Assembly (NCBI GenBank): GCA_963082975.1 | Contig: OY720344.1 | Location: 60,726,546-60,790,545 of the forward strand | Source: Labia minor | Lineage: Eukaryota; Arthropoda; Insecta; Dermaptera; Spongiphoridae | DNA: 64,000 nt | Direction of reading: 5' to 3' | Shown here: piece by piece, positions 34,645 through 47,777 of the stretch | How positions within the stretch are numbered: the stretch's first letter is position 1 | Layout of the letters: each line of letters begins with the position of its first letter | Translations under genes and position numbers: made by a program | Notes under the pieces: model-generated | Databases searched by the model: none | What the model saw: only the letters and a program-made list of their open reading frames with translations | What the model was told of the DNA's origin: nothing

Positions 34645-35270
34645 TAGCTGCTCTTCACATCTAGAGGGAGGCTCCGCCCCCTGTACCCCCTAGTGATACA
34701 TAGTATTTGGTTGAAAGTCTGTATGTAAAAGGTTTTCAACCATTTTGTTTCAATCAGTATATTACATAAAACAATAATTTTTTTGTGTTCTTGTATATGT
34801 TCTATCTATCTATCTTCCTCTGGGCTCTGGTTCTACGTTACCCGAAAGTTCTTGGCATCAACAACCACGTTTCTCCAAGTGTCCCTATCCTGAGCTATAA
34901 CCATCTAACTCCTACCCTTTCCGGACTCTCTCACGTCCCTTCCTACATTGTCCATCCACAGCATCCTTGGTCTTCCAAACGGCCGTTTTCCAATCGATCT
35001 CCCCACCAATATTTTTTTTCCTCTCCCATTCTAGCCACGTGTCCTGTCTATCGCAGCCTTCTCGATTTTATAACCCTAACTATTTCTGGAGATGCATAGA
35101 GGTCATGCAATTAATCGTTATGAAGTCTCCGCCATTCCCCGGAGTCCTCATCTTTCATTGGCCCATAAATGCTGGGAAGAATCCTAATCTCAAATACTCT
35201 GAATCTACTCTCTTCTCCCAGGCCTCACACCATGCTTCACACCCATATATCTTCTCCTGCCTCGATTAAT
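34645..35270 (-). pseudogene. LINE 3' region, copy a (RT tail plus 3' UTR)
   Basis: On the minus strand the RT C-terminal tail is readable: GRPRMLWMDNVGRDVRESG and then AQDRDTWRNVVVDAKNFRVT, with a stop at about 34833-34835. Earlier pieces near 35260-35100 are in shifted frames. An (AGAT)n stretch and a G/C-rich GGGGGTACAGGGGGCGGAGC block follow. The fragment ends at AGCAGCTAGTA in TA repeats. Related copies lie at 35780-36230 and 59495-60350. The 'RWxDNV...W...AK..RVT' tail is common in RTE/CR1-type insect LINEs; I cannot fix the clade. Confidence 0.75.
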
Positions 35271-35569
35271 TTTTTAGACCACTTTAAATGTTATTAAATT
35301 ATTAAAAAAAAAAAACAAAACAAAAAGTAAACAAAAATAAAAATAAAATATAAAGAAATTAGAATAATACTAAATTACTATAAAAATAATATTAAAAAAT
35401 ATATATTAAAATCTTACGTGAAAATCCAATTATGAGATCAAATTTTCTTAATTAAAATTATTTATTCATATAGTCTTAAAAATTAATAGAGATAATATAG
35501 TCGTAATGTGAATGTTTTCAAAGCTTAAAATGCTAATATGATCAATTGAGATATTGTAAATATCAATAT
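35271..35569. other. AT-rich spacer
   Basis: A/T-rich sequence between LINE copy a and repeat family B; nothing recognised. Confidence 0.6.
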
Positions 35570-35770
35570 ATATATATAAAAAAATTTAATTTGCACATTG
35601 CTCAGAATTTATAATTTTTTTCATATATTCGCGTTTCATGACCTCTAGAATCCAAAAGTGACTTTAGAATTTTTCATGTGTGTTCATAGACTATAAATTT
35701 TATTAACCACAGAAATTAATTTTTAAAAATTTGATATAAATATGTTGTCATTCAATAGCGCAAAGAATAC
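35570..35770. repeat. Interspersed repeat family B, copy 1
   Basis: Shares TGCACATTGCTCAGAATTTA, ATCCAAAAGTGA and CAGAAATTAATTTTTAA blocks with 53170-53450. It directly abuts LINE copy b and may be its diverged 3' untranslated region. Confidence 0.65.
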
Positions 35771-35779
35771 TAAAAAAAG

Positions 35780-36230
35780 AATCTATCTATCTATCTCTGT
35801 GACTCTACGGAATTCGAAAGTTTTTGGCCGCAGCAACCACACCCCTCCAAGTATTCCTATTCTGAGACACAACCTTCCAGTCCCTATCCTCTCCCATCTC
35901 TCTCACATCCTTTCCCACATTATCCACCCACCGTGTCCTTGGTCATCCAAGAGGACGTTTCCCACTCGGTCTCCCTACCAATATATTTTTTGCTATTCTA
36001 TCTTCTCCCATTTTAGCCACGTGTCCTGCCCACCGTAGCCTTCTCGATTTTATAATTCTAACTATATATGGAGATGCTTAGAGGTCATGCAATTCCTCGT
36101 TATGCAATCTTCGCCATTCCCCGGTGACCTCATCTTTCTTTGGCCCATAAATGCTTCGCAGAATCCTATTCTCAAATACTCTAAATCTACTCTCGTCACC
36201 TCGCTTTAAACTCATCTCGAATATCTTTAT
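35780..36230 (-). pseudogene. LINE RT tail, copy b
   Basis: Same region as copy a without the G/C-rich 3' end. On the minus strand it reads PRTRWVDNVGKDVREMGED and NRNTWRGVVAAAK, followed by an (AGAT)n stretch. Upstream pieces (near 36180-36060) retain the CTCAAATACTCT-type block shared with the other copies. Stops and shifts throughout. Confidence 0.7.
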
Positions 36231-38905
36231 ATATCTTTATATTTGATGCCCTGAGGAATCCAAATATGAGTTTAAAATTTATAGAAACTAAAATTTTACC
36301 AATATATATATCTAATTAAAAACTCCAGAAATTATTTTTTAAAATTTATGTAAAGCTCCGCGTGATGACACCTTTCTCGGTCCAGAGACCTCTCAATTCA
36401 TCCCCATCCAAAATTATTATAATAAATATGAGGTTAGAATCATAGAAAAAAGATACCTTAAGGTAGGCAATATAATGGATACTTACAGAGTAGGAAGAGA
36501 ATAAGAGGTGGATGAATGGAGGGATGTGTGGTAGTTGCTGCAAAGTTTAGACGTCCGTAGCGCAACAGAGATTAATTTTCTTCTAAGAGAGAAAAACAAC
36601 TATATATTTAAATATTAGTAAAATAAAAAAAAATGTTAATTATATACCCACGTCTCTTTAGATTTCCATTTCATAAAACACCATTCGTCAAATTATAACA
36701 AACAAAAAATTAGTATTATAAAATGTATCTTAAGGGGAATCCCATTACATCATTTACAAATTATTGTATAATAAATAGAGTGATTAAATGAAAAATAAAG
36801 ATGAAAATATAAAGAAATTGAATGTTTTAAATATTTATTGATTGAATTAAATAAATTTAATAAAACACGATTTATGCAGTGTCGGGAGGGGGGGCTCTGT
36901 CTAAGTGTTACCAGTGTTGAAGCTAGTTTGTGCAGTTAGTTTAACAATAAAAAAGTGATTATTAAGTAATACTAGAATTATCATAAAATTTATGTAATAA
37001 TTATTAGTTTACCTTTTTATTTTAAAATATCTTAATTATTCAAAATTTAAAAAAATATAAAGATTTTTTTGGCATTAAATTAATAGACATTTTTTATTTT
37101 TCAAAAATAATTAAAGCAAAACGTAGATAGTTGACCTCGGAAGTAGTAGCAAGAAATGGAAAGTGGGGGGATAGAATGAGATGTAATTTAAAATGCCATA
37201 TGGCTTAGAATAAAGACCACCATACGGTTAATATAATTTTATATTATTAATTGCTTGCTATTATTTTTCATTAACTACCCTTTGACAGATGTTCTGTTAA
37301 ATTTTTTGAATAATAAATAAATCTATTTGTTAAATGACCAATTAAAAAGTTCATTTTTTTATAGTTTTATTCGCCATTGGTATTTTAAAACCATTATATT
37401 TATATATATATATATATATATAGAATTCATTTGATACTTATTTTTGAAATTGGTAAGTTATGATTATATAACCTTAAGTTGAACAGAAGGGAACTCAAAG
37501 CAATCATTTTACAAATTTATAATACAAATAGATATGTAAAATTCAAATAATCCTTTTATACAAAATCACATATATTAATTAAAAAAGAAATTAAAGTTAA
37601 ATTATTTTATTTGTTAGTAAAACTTTTATGTTACCTTATATATATTCATTATTCTTCTGCAATTACATCAACAAAGAGAATTGATGGTAATAAAGTTGCA
37701 AAATTTAAAGTTTAACATTTATTTCTTGTTGTCATTCCTCTAATGTTTCAATCTTAAAAACAATAAAATAGAATTAACTATTGCAAACATTATAATTTAA
37801 TAGTTAATAATTTATTTTTAATATCAAATAAAATACCTAGTATACTGAGCTTGATATTATAAAATATATAAATGTCTGGACAGATCACTTTGAATATGTA
37901 TTTATCTATCATATACATCTCATTTTTGTATGTTTTGAAATTTTACATAGGATCAATAACAGGTTGTTAATGTCATTGGTAAACATAATCAACAGTGTTG
38001 ATTATGGATTAATTATTTAATTAATTGTTATAATGAGTGGGCCCAAGGTAGAATTTTAAGGTGTAATTTAATGATACATTTAATGATGCTTCAATGGAAG
38101 ATAGAATTAGAATAGAAAAACACAGTTCAAGAATTGAATATAATAATAAATGTAAAAATAAGAAAATAATTCTAAATAATATTTTAAATTAAATTAATTG
38201 AATAATGTTTACAGTTAAGATTCCATTCAATTAGTATTCAATTCAATTGAATTCAATCCAGTAAATTACATTATAACTCATTATAATCAAATTAATAATA
38301 ATATGAATGATTTTCGAATGAATGGACATATAGAAATATTTATAAATACTAATTATATTGAGGTGCATTGATAAGCTGCCAAGAAAATTCTTCATTGATA
38401 TCCAGGAAATTATGCCGTCATGCCAACTTCAAAGTGTTTTGCACGATTCCAAGTCGTTGATTCAAGATGGTAAGTCCAGGAATTTTAATTGATTCGATTT
38501 CGTAAAAAAATCAAGATAACCCGGATTAATTATCTGTTTTCTAACCTAAATGGTTAATTTGTTTTCTTTAAACATTACAGGACCAGTCAACAATGAATAA
38601 CTTGAAAGATGTAAGTTAGTAAGAATTCTAATTTTCAAGAGGAGGTTCTTATGAAAAAAAATATTGAAATTGAACTTATGAACATAATTTGAAGTTTAGA
38701 AATCATACTTCACCAATACACATTTTTTTTGTTTATTTTTATTTTATTTTAATTAGTTAATTAAATCTCAAAAAAGAGTGAATTTAATGAATATTATTAA
38801 ATAGGTATTTTTTTAGGTAGATGTAAAGACGGTCCGCAGTCCCTTTAAGTGAGAAGAGGGTACGAAGCGTTTTCAGAAACATATAAAATTACAAAGTAAC
38901 AAAAA
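36231..38905. other. AT-rich stretch, no gene seen
   Basis: A less AT-rich block at about 36355-36580 is unidentified; its only frame (65 codons, minus) is hydrophobic and unconvincing. A TA run sits at about 37402-37422. Splice-like signals near 38405-38612 are discussed among the rejected items. Confidence 0.55.
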
Positions 38906-39680
38906 AAGTAAGAGATTACAGTCATTCTTGGTGACTTTAATGCCAGAGTGGGCAGTGACGTTCATGGTGAAGTATCAGGATTTTTCAAATTAGGTATACT
39001 CTATGCATTCTCTTTAAAGATCTATTCAATTCTTAATACAAAGAGGGGAGGATACCGATGAATTGGATAAAATTGACATATATCACTAAACCCAAACAAC
39101 AAAACGCCTCTTTAGAAAGTGTAGAAGAGGGATTTAAGATCAATATCAAACTTATAAATAATATATGATACTTTGACGATAAAATCGTGTTGGCCAAGTT
39201 TTCTGAGGTTTCAAAGAATAATAGACCTCATTATCGAATATATTTGCAGCTCTGTATACGCTTGCTGCGATGTTATGTTTTCCCAGTTTTGCTCTATGAG
39301 TGTGAGAGCTGGATTTTCAACCGGGTGCTTGAAAATCAAAAATTAAAATGTACTTATATCATCGCATTATGGGCATATCTTAGGTTGATAAAATAACTAA
39401 TGAGGAGGTGCTTAAACAGATGGGTAAAGTTAAAGAGCTTATTAAAACGATTAAAGAGCGTCAACTCCAGTATATCGGACATGCCAGTAGGGGACAACGT
39501 TACAGGTTCCTTCGACTTGTCATCGAGGGAAAAATAGAGGGCAAAAGATCTGCGGAGGGAAAGCGGAACTTTTGGCTTAGAGATATGCGCCAGTGATTGG
39601 GAATTTTAAGGGAGCGATTTGATGCACCATTATAACTAGCTGGATCGCCAACCTTCAAAGGGAGATAGAGCCTTAAGAAA
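38906..39680 (+). pseudogene. RTE-type LINE relic (endonuclease and RT tail)
   Basis: Plus-strand remnants in order: TVILGDFNARVGSDVHGEV, the endonuclease GDFN box, at about 38921-38980; YFDDKIVLAKFSEV, a decayed FADD active-site box, at about 39170-39210; FPVLLYECESWIF near 39280-39320; then KITNEEVLKQMGKVKELIK and QLQYIGHASRGQRYRFLRLV followed by EGKIEGKRS in the RT tail to about 39596. More than half of the protein is deleted between the endonuclease and RT boxes, and frames shift repeatedly. The tail resembles RTE/BovB-type elements. Confidence 0.75.
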
Positions 39681-42544
39681 AAGAATTATATATGTAGATA
39701 TTTTTTTTAAATTAAATTTAATATTGGCTAAGATGCTGGTCCGCCGAAATTGAGGCCGAGGTATAGAATTTCTCCAAATTCATATACCATAGGTTTTAGA
39801 TTAAAGAGTTAATTTAAAATAGTTTTCAAGTCTGGCTAAAATGTGTATAAAAACCAATAAAGTTTATAAAAAAATTAATATTACAAGTACATTCTAAAGT
39901 ATTCTCGGATGTTATTTTTTTTCTTTGTTGTTTTTGAGATACCCCTGTTTCCCACCTCTCCCAAGTATAAAAATAAAATTTAATATGACATTCCTTCATA
40001 CAAGTCGAGAGTAATAAAATAATGTTAAAATAGACAACTTGAAATATTTTTTGTTTGTTTTTTTATATTTTAAGTATTTTACCTTACAAGTAGAAAAAAG
40101 AACCTTGACAATATAATAAGATTTTAATTTGAAATGATTCTAATTATTACTCTTGATATAACGATTAAACTTTAATCTTTCTATTTCTATCGCCCTTTTT
40201 ATTTTTTTATCTTTTTATGCTTAACCCCTTGGTTTGTTGATATCCAAAAAAAAAAGTTTGATTTTAAAGTCAATTCCGGCCGGTTGGTCCTATCAGGGGC
40301 GGATATTAAAAGGTTTGAAAACGAGCCGTTCCTATTCAGCCAAGGATAAAAATCTCTCAATTTCCAACAAAAAGAAAAATATTTTTTTATTTCTTCTTGA
40401 TTTGCTCGTTCACAGCTACTAGCAAAGCCATTTCTTCCTCTTCTTCTTATTTTTATTCTTCTTCTTCTCATGGTTTCTTCTTCCTCTATTCTTTATTTTT
40501 TTTTTCTAGTTTTTTTTTATTTTGACCTCCAAGTTGTGGTGGTGGATTGGTGAAGTGGATTTGCAACGGCTTTTTGAGGGGAGTGTTTTTTTAAGGGATT
40601 GTGTGTGTCTGGCCAAAAAAGGAGAATGTATCTTTCCATCTCATTCCTCCTCTTATTCTAACCCCTCCACTCATCCCATTTATTGCCCTTAAGAAAGAAA
40701 ACATTAAACCACATAAATGAAATTAAATGAATAACAAAGTCAATTGGAAGAGAAAATTATATATATAATTTCTCAAAATATAAATTTACAAAACATATTT
40801 GGAAATTAAGTTTAATTAAAAGAAAACATAATATTAAATTAATATTTCTAATTTCCATGTTATTATTTTACCATAAATTTAATTTATAATTTTAAATGTT
40901 ACAAATAATTAATTACTTAATTAAGGAAAAATTTTTTAAAAACTATTCTTAATTATAATTAACGAAAAATATTAATTATTTAAAATCATATAAAACTTAT
41001 TTATTATTTAAACAATATAATTTAATTTAATTTATTTTAAAAATTATTTTTTAAATATGTATATAGATTTGGTTTTATTCTCACCTAGTCAAGGAGCTTT
41101 GTACTAAGTTTCGGAAATATGAAATGCATCTCACCAACATATACGAACTTTAATCGTAATCCACGCATTCGTATGGAAATTCATAGCAAAAACACAGAAA
41201 CCTTATTGGTTTATATCTATAATTTCTATACACATTTGATTATTGATGTGACTTTTCTAGTCGTTAATAGAAAATTAACTCATTTTTCTATACATAGGTA
41301 CATATATACATAAATACTTGAATGTATAAATATATAGTATTCAATTAAATTTATAAAAATTCAATTTTAAAATAAATATAAATTTATTTATATACTTTTA
41401 TATATGAATATGATGATGGTGAATTGATGATGATAAGAGATGTTTTAATATTTATTTATTAAAATTAAAAAGATAGCAAAAAGGTGGAGGAGGAATAGGA
41501 GAAAGGAACGACTAGTATTAGTGGGAGGGTGGCTAAAGTTTAATTCATAATCAAAGGCATGGTTCATCAAAAGCATGAGCTTTTAATTCTCTTGACTCTC
41601 CCTCTCTTTCTCTCTAGAGGACTAGATAGCAAGTAACCAAACCCACAAACCATATACATTTCTAATATATAAATAAATATTTAAATAAATATTTATTTTC
41701 AAAATGTTATTAACATAAATTACATATTTGATTTAGTTAATATTTATATGTATTGTGTAGAAATATATATATATATATACCTATGTTTATATATATATAT
41801 ATATATACCTATGTTTATATATATATATATATATACCTATGTTTATATAAAGGTATAGTAAATAAATATATAACATACACGTCTATGTGGTTACAAAAAA
41901 ATCTACATTTACATAAAAAATTGTTAAGTCAATAGAAATTGTATATATTAATAATATATATGTAATATCAAATTAAAATAAAATAATTCAAATACAACTC
42001 ATATCGTAGTTAAATAGTAATTGAAAAGTGAAATTAAATGAATTTGAATCCATATATTAATAATTTTTTTACAGTTATAATTTAAAAATTTTCATTGGAA
42101 AATAATATTATAATCGTATTTTTTTATTGAATGAATAAATAAACAAATAAATAAATAATATTATTAAAATAAATAATAAAAATTGATTAAAAATAAAATT
42201 ATATTTAAGTATTATTCTATTTTACTAAAAAACAGCCATTCTAATATTTGGATGTAGAGGACTCATTAGAAATCTTTTAATATATATAAAATGATTTTTT
42301 AATTAGCCGTTGACCTTAATTAAGTATTTTTTTAAGAGAGATATCTTATTATTAAAAATATATGAATTTATGTGTGTTTGTTTTGATTGTAAACGTTAAG
42401 TCATTAATTTAAGATTTAAGATATCTATGATATAAAAGAAATCAACAAATAAACAGGAAATTTCTTTTCAATTAGAATAAAAATTTGAATTTAGGTTCAC
42501 TAGGGTTGTTAGGGGATACGAAAATTAAACGGAAAATCCTTATA
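39681..42544. other. AT-rich stretch with a minisatellite, no gene seen
   Basis: Includes a mixed block at 40240-40390, CTT-rich sequence near 40435-40500 and the 28-bp minisatellite at 41764-41848. Short frames here are low-complexity. Confidence 0.6.
41764..41848. repeat. 28-bp x3 minisatellite
   Basis: Three copies, period 28, of an (AT)n run followed by ACCTATGTTT. It looks like a TA microsatellite that was expanded as a larger unit. Confidence 0.9.
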
Positions 42545-43476
42545 TTAGGTTGGGGAAAAAGAAATCCATTATTTTTTCGGTAGATGGCTGTAGTGATCGA
42601 TATCTCGTAAATTATCGATCAAACAATTTCAAATTTATGCTCGTTGACAAGGTAACAGTTCGCACTAAAAGAATTCGTTTGCAGTTTTTTGTTTTGTCCA
42701 TTCAGTTCTGAGTTACACGGCGTTAAAGATGGAAGTCAACAAAGAGAAAATTCGGTACATTTTACAGTTTTTCTTTGATAAGGGCGAAAATGAAAGTCAG
42801 GCGGCTGAAAATGTGAATAGTGTTTATGGTCCCAATACTGTAACAGCTAATTACGCGCAATTTTGGTTTCGTCGATTCCGTTCGGGTATTTTTGACGTTA
42901 AGGATGCCCCTCGCACAGGCAGGCCCGTCGTCGAAAATGTCGACAAAGTCACTGAAATCATCGAAGTGGACCGGCATGTTAGTAGTCGTAGCATCGCCCA
43001 GGAGTTAAAGATCGACCACAAAACAGTTTTAAACCATTTGCACAAAGCTGGGTTTAAAAAAAAGCTTGATGTTTGGGTGCCACACCAATTAACACCAAAA
43101 AACATGATGGATCGAATTTCCATCTGCGAAGCCTTGGCCAAACGTAATGAAATCAACCCATTTCTTAAACGGATGGTGACTGGGGATGAGAAATGGGTCA
43201 CATACGACAACATTATGCGAAAGCGATCGTGGTCAAAGCGTGTTTTAGTGATAAGAAATTGGCATCAAGGGAAGAGTGTGAAAATCAATTGCTGGAGTTT
43301 TTCGCTAATAAGGACCAAGACTTTTATGAGAGAGGCATAATGAAGCTACCATTAAAATGGCAACAAATTATAGAACAAAATGGTGCATATTTGACCTAAA
43401 TCGGACAATGCAAAACATGTTAAATAAAGTCTTGAAGTTCACGTAAAAATAATGGATTTCTTTTTCCCCAACCTAT
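42545..43476 (+). mobile_element. Mariner deletion derivative, copy 1 (932 bp)
   Basis: Ends TTAGGTTGGGGAAAAAG and ATAGGTTGGGGAAAAAG (read inward), with inverted repeats of about 29 bp, flanked by TA. It matches the copy at 46846-47777 in length and almost every base, including the same internal deletion, so the deleted form itself has been copied around. It lies 0.57 kb upstream of the hAT element that contains its sister. Confidence 0.95.
42729..43399 (+). pseudogene. Mariner transposase with central deletion (copy 1)
   Basis: An open 203-codon frame from ATG at 42729 covers the two N-terminal helix-turn-helix motifs (AQFWFRRFRSG; SSRSIAQELKIDHKTV), the WVPHQLTPKN linker and the first catalytic aspartate in MVTGDEKW. 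Beyond about residue 165 a deletion shifts the frame. The true C-terminus (ASREECENQLLEFFANKDQD to EQNGAYLT) is read in another frame ending at 43399. Both remaining catalytic aspartate boxes are lost, so it cannot transpose itself, although a DNA-binding product could still be made. It differs from the sister copy at only a few residues (for example Glu/Ala, Asn/Asp, His/Asp, Lys/Ile). Confidence 0.93.
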
Positions 43477-43478
43477 TA

Positions 43479-44033
43479 TATATATATATATATTGGAGAA
43501 TCAATATGTTGTAAACATTTTTTTTTTCAATTTTATATATTTCTACCATTTTATAATGTTAATAATTATAGTAAATTATTATTGTAAATCACTTTTGAAA
43601 AAGTTCTACCATTCTTTTTACTTTCCAAAGCCGTTAAGGTGAAACCTTTGAAAAATTGCCAAAAATGCAAAAAAACGCGCAAAAAATCACTTTTTTGCTA
43701 TTTCAATTTCATTTTTAACCCAATTTATACAGGAGTAGTCTAGGTCTTATAGGGGCAGGCCACCCGACAAAAACAAAAAAAAATCATTAAATTTGATCGG
43801 AGATTTTCAATTTTAAAAATGGCATTTTTTCACCATTTCCATTAATTCAATATGCACCAAAATAGAAAAAAAGAAACAAAAGAAAAAATTAAAAAACAAA
43901 TAAATAACACTTATTTAAATCAATGGATAAATTAAATTGAAAAGTTTGAAACAATTTTTTTTTTTATTTTAATTTTGTTGAACAATTAATTAAGTGTTAT
44001 TAAAGGGATTTTTATTTAAAGACCACATTGTTT
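43479..44033. other. Spacer, nothing recognised
   Basis: A/T-rich, with A-rich patches around 43660-43820. No frame or repeat identified. 44034-44041 is the left target duplication of the next element. Confidence 0.6.
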
Positions 44034-46845
44034 GTATAAATCAGTGGTTCTTAAACTGTGGTCCGCGGACCCCTGGGGGTCCGCGAAGCCTTTACTGGGG
44101 GTCCGCGGTCCTCGGAAAAAAATCATCGTAAAAATATATACATATATAAATATTTAAAGTTCATTGTTTAACTATATCCTCCTAGAGAATTACGGCTATA
44201 ATTTAATACTATTAATAATACTATTTTATTTTATTAAATTGATAATTATGTCAATTAATTTTTTGTGAATAAATAAACATATATAAAAAACTATATATAA
44301 AATTTGAATTTTCATCCATTCATTCATTTAAAATCATTTTTCGATTGTTCCTTTAAAATAACCCCTCTTAGGGGCTCGGAAGGGGAGGCATATAAGGGAA
44401 TTTTCTTTCACTTTGTTATTGGGGAAAACCAGGGGAGGGGACAGTCTTACCCGGAAAAACCCAAATTGTCAGCGTCCACTCTGGGGTTTTAAACAGTTTT
44501 AAAGCAAATGTTAATTATAAGTTCATTTCTCAACGAGTTGTATCTTTAAATTATTTTTATTAATGTTAATTATAAGTTCATTTCTCAACGAGTTGTATCT
44601 TTAAATTATTTTTATTAATTTAATTAATTATAATTAAATTATAGCTAATAATAGTTTATTATAGCTAATAATTTTTTTTAATTTTTAGTGTAATTTGCAT
44701 GATCATTATTTTATAAAAACACTAAACACATTTTGCAATTTCCCAGAAAGGCTGTTTTTGAGAGTAAGTATAAGTTAGTTTTATGAATAAAAAATATTTA
44801 TTTTAATAATATTTTAGAATCAAATTACGAAATTAATAATATTTTAGAATCAAATTACGAAATTAATAATATTTTAGAATCAAATTACGAAATATATTTA
44901 TTATATAAATTAATATTCATTTAAAATGATATTAAATCATTTATTTAAAATGATTTAAAACATTTATTAAAATGATTTAAAACATTCATTTAAAATGATA
45001 TTAAAACATTCATTTCAAATCATATTAAAACATAGCTAGTAAATAATAATTCGTTATATTTATATTATATTTATATTATTGTAGTTCAATGTTAATAAAT
45101 TACTCCATAAAATGGATCGTTGGCTACAAACTGGTTCAACACAGAAACGGAAAGAATCAGATGATGAGGCATCAACAGCAAACTCTACCAAGAAACGCAA
45201 AACTAGAAAATATTCGGATGATTATTTATCATTTGGATTTACTTATATTTGCAACAATGATGTGGAAAGACCAGTCTGCGTTCTATGTCAGGAAAGTTTA
45301 TCCAATGAAAGTATGAAACCTGCTAATCTCAGACGTCATTTACAAACAAAGCACAGCGAGCATGTTAGTAAGTCTATCGAATTTTTTAAAATGAAAAAAG
45401 AAGAACTTAATTCAAGTCAGAAATTGATGGTAAAGACGGGATCTGGTGGTATGAGTAAGAAAGCAGTAATGGCATCATATGAAGTAGCTCTACTTATTGC
45501 TAAAGCAGGAAAGCCGCATAATATAGCAGAGCAATTAATTCTTCCTGCTACAAAAGTAATTACAAATATAATGTTAGGAACTAAAGCAGCAAACGATATA
45601 AATTTGATTTCATTATCAAATGATACGGTTAAGAATAGGATTGAAGACATGTCATGTAATATAAAAGAAGAATTAATATCGAGAGTGCGCAAAAGTCACT
45701 ATTACTCATTACAATTGGATGAAAGTACTGATGTCACTAATAATGCCAATTTGTTAGCTTTCATTAGATATGAGTTTGAAAATCAAATACAAGAAGATGT
45801 ATTGTTTTGTGATTCACTACCTTCACGAACGACAGCTAATGACATATTTAACAGTTTGAATAATTTTATAACCGAAAATGAAATAGAGTGGCCAAAATGT
45901 GTTGGAATTTGCACTGATGGTGCTCGTGCAATGTCAGGTACAAGAACTGGATTGATTGCTCTTATTAAAAATGTTGCGCCTCAGGTTGTTTGGAATCATT
46001 GCTGCATTCACAGAGAATCATTAGCAGCCAAAAATATGTCACCAGATTTGAAAAGAACATTAGACGAAGTAGTTAAAATTGTCAATTTCATTAAGGCTCG
46101 TCCACTTAATTCCAGAGTTTTTAAAATTTTGTGTGAGGAAATGGGTAGTCAACATACACATTTATTATTACATACAGATGTACGTTGGTTGTCCCGCGGG
46201 AAAGTACTCATTCGCCTTTTTGAGCTTCGAGATGAAATACGATTGTTTTTAATAGATGCGCATTTTGAACTGACCGAATGTTTCAATGATTTTATCTGGT
46301 TAGCTAAGGTGGCTTACTTGACTGATATTTTTACAAAATTGAACGAACTTAATTTGAGCCTGCAAGGTACTGTTGTAAATATATTTAAAGTTGAAGATAA
46401 AATAGAAGCAATGATTAAAAAAATCGACTTGTGGTCGAAACGCATCCAGAACGGTGTATATGAGTCTTTTCCAACTCTCAATGATTTCATAGAAAGCTCC
46501 AGTGAAAAATTGCTTAATCAAACGCGTCAATTATTTGTTGAACATTTAATTACTTTGAAAAGCAACTTCAGGAAGTATTTTTCTACTCCTGATCCTTGCA
46601 ATAACTGGATCAGAGATCCATTTAATATGGAAATTACAAATGCTAAACATTTATCTGCACCTGAACAAGATATTCTCGTGGAATTATCATGTGATACAAC
46701 GTATAAACTAAAATTTAACAAAACTGAATTGAGCAACTTTTGGTTACTTCTCAGGTCAGATTATCCTGCGCTTGCAAATAAAGCACTTCAACACTTGATT
46801 CCATTCTGCACAACATATTTATGCGAACAAGCTTTTTCGGTACTA

Positions 46846-47777
46846 TTAGGTTGGGGAAAAAGAAATCCATTATTTTTTCGGTAGATGGCTGTAGTGATCG
46901 ATATCTCGTAAATTATCGATCAAACAATTTCAAATTTATGCTCGTTGTCAAGGTAACAGTTCGCACTAAAAGAATTCGTTTGCAGTTTTTTGTTTTGTCC
47001 ATTCAGTTCTGAGTTATACGGCGTTAAAGATGGAAGTCAACAAAGAGAAAATTCGGTACATTTTACAGTTTTTCTTTGATAAGGGCGAAAATGCAAGTCA
47101 GGCGGCTGAAAATGTGAATAGTGTTTATGGTCCCGATACTGTAACAGCTAATTACGCGCAATTTTGGTTTCGTCGATTCCGTTCGGGTATTTTTGACGTT
47201 AAGGATGCCCCTCGCACAGGCAGGCCCGTCGTCGAAAATGTCGACAAAGTCACTGAAATCATCGAAGTGGACCGGCATGTTAGTAGTCGTAGCATCGCCC
47301 AGGAGTTAAAGATCGACCACAAAACAGTTTTAAACGATTTGCACAAAGCTGGGTTTATAAAAAAGCTTGATGTTTGGGTGCCACACCAATTAACACCAAA
47401 AAACATGATGGATCGAATTTCCATCTGCGAAGCCTTGGCCAAACGTAATGAAATCAACCCATTTCTTAAACGGATGGTGACTGGGGATGAGAAATGGGTC
47501 ACATACGACAACATTATGCGAAAGCGATCGTGGTCAAAGCGTGTTTTAGTGATAAGAAATTGGCATCAAGGGAAGAGTGTGAAAATCAATTGCTGGAGTT
47601 TTTCGCTAATAAGGACCAAGACTTTTATGAGAGAGGCATAATGAAGCTACCATTAAAATGGCAACAAATTATAGAACAAAATGGTGCATATTTGACCTAA
47701 ATCGGACAATGCAAAACATGTTAAATAAAGTCTTGAAGTTCACGTAAAGATAATGGATTTCTTTTTCCCCAACCTAT
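46846..47777 (+). mobile_element. Mariner deletion derivative, copy 2, nested in hAT
   Basis: Same 932-bp length and ends as 42545-43476. Target TA is duplicated (46844-46845 and 47778-47779); copy 1 of the hAT shows the empty site (TACTATTTTATATT). The insertion is therefore younger than the hAT copy that contains it. Confidence 0.96.
47030..47700 (+). pseudogene. Mariner transposase with central deletion (copy 2)
   Basis: Counterpart of 42729-43399. The 203-codon frame starts at 47030 and the out-of-frame native C-terminus ends at 47700. The same deletion removes the second and third catalytic aspartate boxes. At several positions where the copies differ (Ala, Asp, Asp, Ile here) I cannot say which is ancestral. 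Confidence 0.93.

Noticed and set aside
36346..36543. 65-codon minus-strand frame
   Set aside because: Hydrophobic, no domain, in a block that looks repeat-derived.
38405..38612. Two small exon-like pieces with splice consensus (GATATCCAG ... GGTAAGTC; AACATTACAG ... GATGTAAGT)
   Set aside because: Any joined frame is very short and stops at once, shows no known domain, and no further exons could be found nearby; short splice-like signals are expected by chance.
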